This document shows positions 61,811 to 64,000 of a stretch of DNA of 64,000 nt, piece after piece. How positions within the stretch are numbered: position 1 is the stretch's first letter; every line of letters starts with the position of its first letter. The stretch is from positions 25,293 through 89,292 of the forward strand of contig JAOABX010000011.1 of assembly GCA_026418175.1 (NCBI GenBank). The letters are read 5' to 3'. A program made the translations under genes and the position numbers. Source of the stretch: Flavobacteriales bacterium (GTDB lineage Bacteria > Bacteroidota > Bacteroidia > CAIKAF01). Under the pieces are notes generated by a model, which had not been told where the DNA came from, did not search any database, and worked only from the letters and a program-made list of their open reading frames with translations.

Positions 61811-63640
61811 ATGATTAAATCTTTATATGTAGTTTTTATTAGTATTCTTCTTTCTATTTTTTCTTCAAATGCCCAGGTATTTGTTACCCGAGGGCCATAT
61901 CTTCAAAAATCTACATCAAACAGCATAGTTATTAAATGGCGAACCAATTCCGCTACATCCAGTCGTGTAATTTATGGTACCGATCCGTTGGCACAAACCA
62001 ATACTGTTTCATTAAATAATAATACAACCGACCACGAAGTAGAGTTAACGGGTCTTTTACCAGATACCAAATACTATTACAGCATTGGAAATGCATCTAA
62101 CTTGATAGCTACGGGTGCTGATCAGTTTTTTTACACCCATACACCCATCGGTGTAGAGCGGGAATATAATTTTTGGGTATTGGGAGATTGTGGTACAGCC
62201 TCTAATGATCAACGCAATGTGAGGGATGCATTTTTGCAATACAACAATGGAAAACGTATTGACGGAATTTTACTGCTGGGTGATAATGCTTATGATTTTG
62301 GTACCGATGGTCAATATCAGGATGCAATCTTCAACAATATGTATGAAGAAATTATCAGTAATACCGTGATGTGGCCTACTCCAGGAAATCATGATTATTA
62401 CAGTGGTGCTGATGCAGCAACACAATCGGGCCCGTATTATGATATATTTACATTACCCAAAAACGGGGAGTTGGGAGGTTTTCCTTCGGGAACAGAAGCT
62501 TATTATTCATTCAATATCGGAAATATACATTTTATTTCGCTCGATTCGTATGATTCACCACGCGATAGCACAGGAGCCATGGTAAACTGGTTGCGTCAGG
62601 ACTTGCAGCAAAATCAACAGGAATGGACGATTGTATATTTTCATCATGCTCCTTACACAAAAGGCTCACATAATTCAGATAATCCTTTTCCATACATTGA
62701 TTTTGAATTGCCAGAAGTAAGAGAACAAATTTTGCCCATATTAGAGCGTGGTGGAGTAGATTTGATTCTTTGTGGCCATAGCCATTCGTATGAACGATCA
62801 TATCTGTTAAATGGTCATTACGGCAAATCTAATACCTTGCAACCATCGCATAAATTAGATGCAGGTTCTGGAGATTTTGTTACAGATTGTCCTTACTATA
62901 AAAATACGCTGAATGGAAAAGCCAATAAGGGTACAGTTTATACCGTTTGTGGTGTATCAGGTAAAAAGAGTGGAACATCTTCCGGGTGGCCGCATCCTGC
63001 TATGTACACTTCATCGGTTGATCATTTTGGTTCAATGATATTAACCATTAAAAACAATCGGTTAGATGCTAAATTTCTAACAAGCAATCAAACAATTTTC
63101 GATCAGTTTACAATCATTAAAAATGCCGGTGGAAAAATTATGGTTCCTTTTTGCCAAGGACAGCCACTCACCCTTACCAGTTCTTTTCCTCATTCTTCCT
63201 ATACCTGGCAACCCGGAAATATAATTGGCAATCAGTTAACGATAACACCCTATTTTAATTCTGTTTATTATGGTGCTGATCCCATGGGTTGTATTCGTGA
63301 TACGTTTCAATTGGTTGCAATTCAACCCGGATCTCCCCAAGATACATGTGGTAATGGTATTTCATCTTTAAATGAATTTGATTTTTCCGAAGAAGTAGAT
63401 ATTTATCCTAATCCTATTGTAGCAGGTGGACAGGTGCAAGTTCAATTACCTTCCACATTAAGTTTTCCGTTGTCGGTGCAATTACTTGCTGCATCCGGAA
63501 ATGTTGTTGGTGAAGTTCAGATTACAAGCAATAAAACCACATTACAACTTCCACAAGGATTATCTGCCGGAACTTATTTGCTTCGGTTCTTTAGTTCAAC
63601 TTATTCCTTTACCAAGCATTTACTAATTCTTCAACCATAA
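61811..63640 (+). CDS. Secreted purple-acid-phosphatase-like enzyme with T9SS type A signal
   Basis: A 609-residue secreted metallophosphoesterase. A signal peptide (about 1-22) is followed by a fibronectin-III-like N-terminal domain. The five purple-acid-phosphatase metal motifs come next: GDCG (125-128), LLGDNAYDFG, TPGNHDYY, VYFHHAPY and CGHSHSYERS. The last 80 residues form a T9SS type A sorting domain (VDIYPNPI ... GLSAGTYLLRFFSS ... FTKHLLIL). It would release phosphate from organic phosphates outside the cell. A second secreted-protein gene starts 18 nt after its stop. Confidence 0.92.
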   Translation: MIKSLYVVFISILLSIFSSNAQVFVTRGPYLQKSTSNSIVIKWRTNSATSSRVIYGTDPLAQTNTVSLNNNTTDHEVELTGLLPDTKYYYSIGNASNLIATGADQFFYTHTPIGVEREYNFWVLGDCGTASNDQRNVRDAFLQYNNGKRIDGILLLGDNAYDFGTDGQYQDAIFNNMYEEIISNTVMWPTPGNHDYYSGADAATQSGPYYDIFTLPKNGELGGFPSGTEAYYSFNIGNIHFISLDSYDSPRDSTGAMVNWLRQDLQQNQQEWTIVYFHHAPYTKGSHNSDNPFPYIDFELPEVREQILPILERGGVDLILCGHSHSYERSYLLNGHYGKSNTLQPSHKLDAGSGDFVTDCPYYKNTLNGKANKGTVYTVCGVSGKKSGTSSGWPHPAMYTSSVDHFGSMILTIKNNRLDAKFLTSNQTIFDQFTIIKNAGGKIMVPFCQGQPLTLTSSFPHSSYTWQPGNIIGNQLTITPYFNSVYYGADPMGCIRDTFQLVAIQPGSPQDTCGNGISSLNEFDFSEEVDIYPNPIVAGGQVQVQLPSTLSFPLSVQLLAASGNVVGEVQITSNKTTLQLPQGLSAGTYLLRFFSSTYSFTKHLLILQP

Positions 63641-63657
63641 ACCTTAAACTTTATTCT

Positions 63658-63981
63658 ATGAAAAAGCTAATTACACTTCTTTCCTTTGTTTCGCTATCAG
63701 CAACTATCTTTTCCCAGTGTGTTACAACAAATATTACAGGTAATTATACTCAAACTACAGACATTATTCTCAGTGGAGTTATTAATGTTACCGGTACATA
63801 TACATTGCCTGCTGGAGTTACTATTACAGTAGCTCCTTTTACTACAGATAGTTGTGGTTCGCTTACTATCAATGCTAAGAAAATTGTGATTGAAGGCACT
63901 ATTAATGCAGATTATGCCGGATATCCAGGGGGAGCTGGCGGTGCTGGTGGGTCTTCTGTAACATCAATTACTGGGCATACC
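63658..63981 (+). CDS. Secreted surface protein, N-terminal fragment
   Basis: The first 108 codons of a gene cut by the end of the contig. The product begins with a signal peptide (MKKLITLLSFVSLSATIFSQ) and continues with a beta-rich region: VTGTYTLPAGVTITVAP, SLTINAKKIVIEGTINAD, then a Gly/Ala-rich GYPGGAGGAGG. This start is common in large Bacteroidota surface proteins exported by the T9SS. The reading frame runs on through the adapter bases, so six to seven further residues would be false. The gene follows the phosphatase by 17 nt and may share its transcript. Confidence 0.75.
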
Positions 63982-64000
63982 CTGTCTCTTATACACATCT
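63982..64000. other. Nextera transposase adapter (sequencing artefact)
   Basis: The last 19 bases read CTGTCTCTTATACACATCT, identical to the Nextera (Tn5 mosaic end) read-through adapter. This is library sequence left at the contig end, not genome. Translated in frame it would add false residues LSLIHI to the truncated surface protein. Confidence 0.97.

Overview
The window is ordinary chromosomal DNA from a member of the Bacteroidota. The evidence is low GC with AT-rich intergenic gaps, promoters of the Bacteroidota type (TTTG, 19-20 nt, then TAnnTTTG) instead of -35/-10 boxes, few Shine-Dalgarno sequences, Gln just after many signal-peptide cleavage sites, and type IX secretion (T9SS) C-terminal sorting domains of both the A and B type. 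A Chitinophagia/Sphingobacteriia-like lineage is plausible but cannot be fixed from this stretch. No tRNA, rRNA, CRISPR array, insertion sequence or prophage was seen. The last 19 bases are the Nextera transposase adapter, so the contig ends there and those bases are not biological.

Layout. 1-4.1 kb: start of a phosphoglycerate mutase gene (minus strand, cut by the window), two paralogous small secreted/membrane proteins of unknown function, pyrD, HMG-CoA lyase and rpmB (L28). 4.1-13 kb: M1 metallopeptidase, a small secreted protein, a FabZ-like dehydratase, lysA, an M16 peptidase pair, and a minus-strand operon (YvlD/holin-like membrane protein, lipoprotein, amidinotransferase-fold hydrolase). 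13-19.8 kb: lipoprotein, pfkA, priA, a ureohydrolase and a deoxyhypusine-synthase-like protein. 19.9-22.5 kb: a divergent pair of glycosyltransferases (membrane GT-C type and soluble GT2). 22.5-27 kb: the conserved yceD-rpmF-plsX-fabH lipid/ribosome block, then a nucleoside phosphorylase and queE. 27-33.4 kb: a PorE-like TPR/propeller/OmpA lipoprotein, a secreted glycerophosphodiesterase and a large SBBP/PKD cell-surface protein with a type B T9SS signal.

33.4-46 kb is one minus-strand run of twelve tightly packed genes. Its content (YfhO-like membrane protein, CMP-acid-sugar synthetase, HpaI-type pyruvate aldolase, SDR epimerase, cyclase-family hydrolase, HAD phosphatase, 2-hydroxyacid dehydrogenase, two methyltransferases, two putative glycosyltransferases, Wzx-type flippase) suggests synthesis, CMP activation, transfer and export of an unusual acidic sugar. 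No PEP-dependent NeuB/KdsA-type synthase is present. This is the most interesting metabolic locus in the window.

46-64 kb: a secreted protein, ECF sigma factor and membrane anti-sigma operon; pgeF; a GT-C-like membrane protein; a universal stress protein; a low-molecular-weight phosphatase overlapping an RsmI-like methyltransferase; a small secreted protein; a CarH/LitR-like B12-type MerR regulator followed by an ECF sigma gene with a well-formed promoter and a perfect palindrome against its start codon; a REC-AAA+ response regulator with an altered GAFTGA motif and no HTH; umuDC; purL; a T9SS-secreted purple-acid-phosphatase-like enzyme; and the start of another secreted surface protein cut by the adapter.

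Start codons were chosen from signal peptides, family alignment and promoter position. Several longest reading frames begin at upstream TTG/GTG codons that are probably not real starts.
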